From the NCBI RefSeq assembly GCF_047795645.1, contig NZ_CP181045.1, forward strand, positions 5,084,001 to 5,148,000: a stretch of DNA of 64,000 bases. Direction: 5' to 3'. The stretch's first letter is position 1. Each line of letters begins with the position of its first letter. The position numbers were made by a program, and so were the translations under genes. Below, one piece after another: positions 62,101 through 64,000 of this stretch. A model generated the notes under the pieces. The model did not search any database. It was not told the origin of the DNA and saw only the letters and a list, made by a program, of their open reading frames with translations. Source of the DNA: Salipaludibacillus sp047795645. Its GTDB lineage: Bacteria > Bacillota > Bacilli > Bacillales > Salisediminibacteriaceae.

Positions 62101-63357
62101 ATGGGAAAATGGGTTAAAGCTTTGGTAGGAGATATAGAATTAAATAGAGATATTGAATTACTATTAGTTATTGGTGGGCTATATGCGTTAAGTATTGCCT
62201 TGTCGAATACATTTGTTAACGTTTATTTATGGAAGCAATCAGAGGATTTTATGAAGTTGGCTATTTACAATCTGTTTATTGTCATCATGCAACCTTTGAC
62301 TTTTATTCTTGCCGGAATGTGGGCAAAAAAAATTGACAGGGTAATTGTTCTTCGTCTTGGTGTAATATTTTTGTCAATATTTTATTTGACAGTACTGACG
62401 CTTGGAGAGTCAGCTGGTAAATACATTATATTATTAGGAATATTGTTGGGTATAGGATATGGATTTTATTGGCTGTCTTTCAACGTATTAACATTTGAAA
62501 TAACAGAACCTGAAACAAGGGACTTCTTTAATGGATTTTTAGGACTTCTTACTTCATTTGGAGGTATGGTAGGGCCATTTTTTGCAGGAGTAGTTATCAC
62601 CTACATGGAAGAACTGACTGGATACACTGTTGTTTTTGCTTCATCTCTATGTTTATTTTTAACTGCTGTGATATTGAGTTTCTTTTTAAATCGGCGATCA
62701 GCAGAAGGGGCTTATCATTTGTATGATGTGTTTCAATCAAGGAAGGATTACTCTCCATGGAAGAAAGTATTAATGGCGAACTTTTTCCAAGGATTAAGGG
62801 AAGGTACGTTTATTTTCACGATTGTTGTTTTGGTATTTATTTCAACGGATAGTGAACTTGCTCTTGGAACCTATGGTCTAATTGTTTCAGCAACTGCTTT
62901 TGCATGTTACTATTTAATTGGAAGATTTTTATCAAAGAAACATCGCAAAAAGGCAATTCTCATTGGAGGATTCATTCTATACGTTGCAGTATTCTTAATT
63001 ATTTTTGATTTAAATTTTGCGAGATTAGTTACATATGGTGTTATCGCTTCTATTGCTTATCCATTACTGCTCGTACCGTATTTGTCATTATCATATGACG
63101 TGATTGGAAGTGGTTGGAAGGCTAGAGAAATGAGAATTGAATATATTGTTATTAGAGAATTATATTTAGGTACAGGGAGAATTACATCGATTTTACTTCT
63201 TCTATTATCGATTTTTGTATTTGGAGAGGAGAAGGGGATTTCAGTAGCATTAGTGGTATTGGCAATCGGTCATTTGTGTATTTATGGCTGGATTAAGTCG
63301 ATTCACATACCAACAACTCTTGATAAGGAAACGTTTACGGCATTGAAAAAAAGATGA
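62101..63357 (+). CDS. yqgE: Major facilitator superfamily transporter YqgE
   Basis: Twelve-segment MFS permease (418 aa) of unknown substrate. Hydrophobic helices begin near residue 19 (ELLLVIGGLYALSIAL). The central loop is near residue 200 (RRSAEGAYHLYDVFQS). The order sodA-yqgE-pbpA matches B. subtilis yqgE. ATG 62101 lies 10 nt after AAAAGGAG; the frame is open to 62071. Confidence 0.85.
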   Translation: MGKWVKALVGDIELNRDIELLLVIGGLYALSIALSNTFVNVYLWKQSEDFMKLAIYNLFIVIMQPLTFILAGMWAKKIDRVIVLRLGVIFLSIFYLTVLTLGESAGKYIILLGILLGIGYGFYWLSFNVLTFEITEPETRDFFNGFLGLLTSFGGMVGPFFAGVVITYMEELTGYTVVFASSLCLFLTAVILSFFLNRRSAEGAYHLYDVFQSRKDYSPWKKVLMANFFQGLREGTFIFTIVVLVFISTDSELALGTYGLIVSATAFACYYLIGRFLSKKHRKKAILIGGFILYVAVFLIIFDLNFARLVTYGVIASIAYPLLLVPYLSLSYDVIGSGWKAREMRIEYIVIRELYLGTGRITSILLLLLSIFVFGEEKGISVALVVLAIGHLCIYGWIKSIHIPTTLDKETFTALKKR

Positions 63358-63399
63358 TTTAGTGACGTAAGTCTCCTTTTCTAAACCATTGATTAATGA

Positions 63400-63606
63400 T
63401 ATAATAATCTACAAATAATACATGCCTGCGGTGTTGGTGAACTTCGAGTTTAATTCGAACCGAACACCAATTCACACGGGATCCTTACATTAAAATTCCG
63501 ACAGCAAGCCTGGTATTTCAGGAAGCTGGAAGTTTTTTTGCGGGAACCCACCTGCCTACGGCGGGTTCGTGAAATCTGGAAGATAACCGCACATGCGGGC
63601 CACCTT
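63400..63606 (+). ncRNA. ssrS: Probable 6S RNA with its promoter
   Basis: A perfect -10 (TATAAT, 63400-63405) with a weak -35 would start a transcript near 63412. The 5' end GCCTGCGGTGT (63424-63434) can pair with ACATGCGGGC (63592-63601) as a 10-bp closing stem with one bulge, then CCACCTTTTT ends it. The paired ends resemble the closing-stem ends of Bacillus 6S RNA (CCTG.TGTGTT type and CACATG.GG), and the length of about 190 nt fits. Inner hairpins lie at 63430-63467, 63501-63530 and 63543-63571. I cannot confirm the central bubble by eye. Confidence 0.55.
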
Positions 63607-63609
63607 TTT

Positions 63610-63636
63610 AGACACCTTGTGGATAAGGTGTCTATT
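63610..63636 (+). terminator. Hairpin before pbpA
   Basis: Perfect stem AGACACCTT / AAGGTGTCT with a 6-nt loop and a short, interrupted T stretch. It may end the small RNA transcript or limit read-through into pbpA. Confidence 0.6.
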
Positions 63637-63692
63637 CTTAAGTTCTAGCATGGATGATCGTGAATGTTAATTATAGAAAGGATCAATAACAT

Positions 63693-64000
63693 ATGAGTGA
63701 AAAAAAACACCAGAAACCTCATCTACCTGTTCGGTTAAACATTCTTTTCTTTCTCGTATTTTTGCTATTCTCAGCTCTAATTCTCCGTTTAGGTGTTGTG
63801 CAAATTGTTCAAGGAGAAAGCTTTCAAGAGGAACTCGAAAGAACGGTAAATATTAGTCAACCAGTAGAAGCACCAAGAGGAATGATTTATGATCGATACG
63901 GGAATACACTAGTTGGAAATGAACTATTATTTACGGTAACTTTTACAAACCGACGTACTTCATCAGCAGAAATGGTTGAAACGGCGAGGAAGTTAAATGA
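63693..64000 (+). CDS. pbpA: Penicillin-binding protein 2, N-terminal part
   Basis: The first 102 codons of a class B penicillin-binding transpeptidase; the rest lies past the window edge. A short cytosolic N-terminus is followed by a transmembrane segment (residues 15-37, LNILFFLVFLLFSALILRLG). The start of the pedestal domain has EAPRGMIYDRYGNTLVGN, the family's R-G-x-I-x-D-R-x-G motif. GAAAGG precedes ATG 63693. Position after yqgE matches B. subtilis pbpA (PBP2A). Confidence 0.9.
   Translation, partial: MSEKKHQKPHLPVRLNILFFLVFLLFSALILRLGVVQIVQGESFQEELERTVNISQPVEAPRGMIYDRYGNTLVGNELLFTVTFTNRRTSSAEMVETARKLN

Overview
The window is a stretch of a Bacillaceae chromosome. It is AT-rich, with strong AGGAGG-type ribosome binding sites, many TTG and GTG starts, and a gene order that follows the Bacillus subtilis hrcA-to-pbpA segment almost gene for gene. 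Sporulation genes (yqfC, yqfD, yqfQ), sinR and a glyQS T-box support an endospore-forming Bacillus relative. A ppx-ppk pair, a lytic transglycosylase and a DUF1002 gene are inserted relative to B. subtilis. This fits an Alkalihalobacillus-type relative, but the genus is an inference.

Layout. 1-7.3 kb: end of the heat-shock operon (hrcA 3' part, grpE, dnaK, dnaJ, prmA, rsmE, mtaB). 7.4-8.3 kb: yqeW on the minus strand. 8.6-12.5 kb: rpsU-yqeY, then a SigW-type envelope-stress operon (NfeD protease, flotillin floA, yqfB). 12.7-21 kb: sporulation and housekeeping run yqfC-yqfD-phoH-pgpH-ybeY-dgkA-cdd-era-yqzL-recO. 21-26 kb: T-box glyQ-glyS, then ccpN and its partner yqfL. 25.9-27.6 kb: a 1.7 kb gap holding twelve 52-bp hairpin repeats. 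27.6-34.7 kb: dnaG-sigA, a membrane protein, a glycerophosphodiesterase, cccA, trmK-yqfO. 35-40.3 kb: ispH, a CarD-like gene, yqfQ, cshB, nfo, yqfT. 40.7-50.5 kb: two metal ABC transporter clusters (mntBC-like and znuC-znuB-znuB2-zur) flanking a transglycosylase gene and ppx-ppk. 50.6-58 kb: yqfW, yqfX, ispG, yqfZ, DUF1002, an NfeD-like membrane protein, a short SinR-like gene, sinR, yqgB. 58.3-64 kb: a Na+/phosphate cotransporter behind a four-repeat Pho box, three tRNAs, a HesB-like gene, sodA, yqgE, a probable 6S RNA, and the start of pbpA.

Regulation visible in the sequence: SigW-type promoters before both NfeD-family loci, a Zur box over the znu promoter, a Pho box, a glycine T-box, a SigE-like promoter before yqfC, and many intrinsic terminators.

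The most unusual structures are non-coding. One is an array of twelve 52-bp units with exact spacing. The other is a family of five dispersed elements of about 95 nt, each with two inverted-repeat hairpins; four lie just behind a gene and all point in the direction of the gene they follow. I found no phage, transposase, CRISPR or defence genes, and no clear novel protein system.
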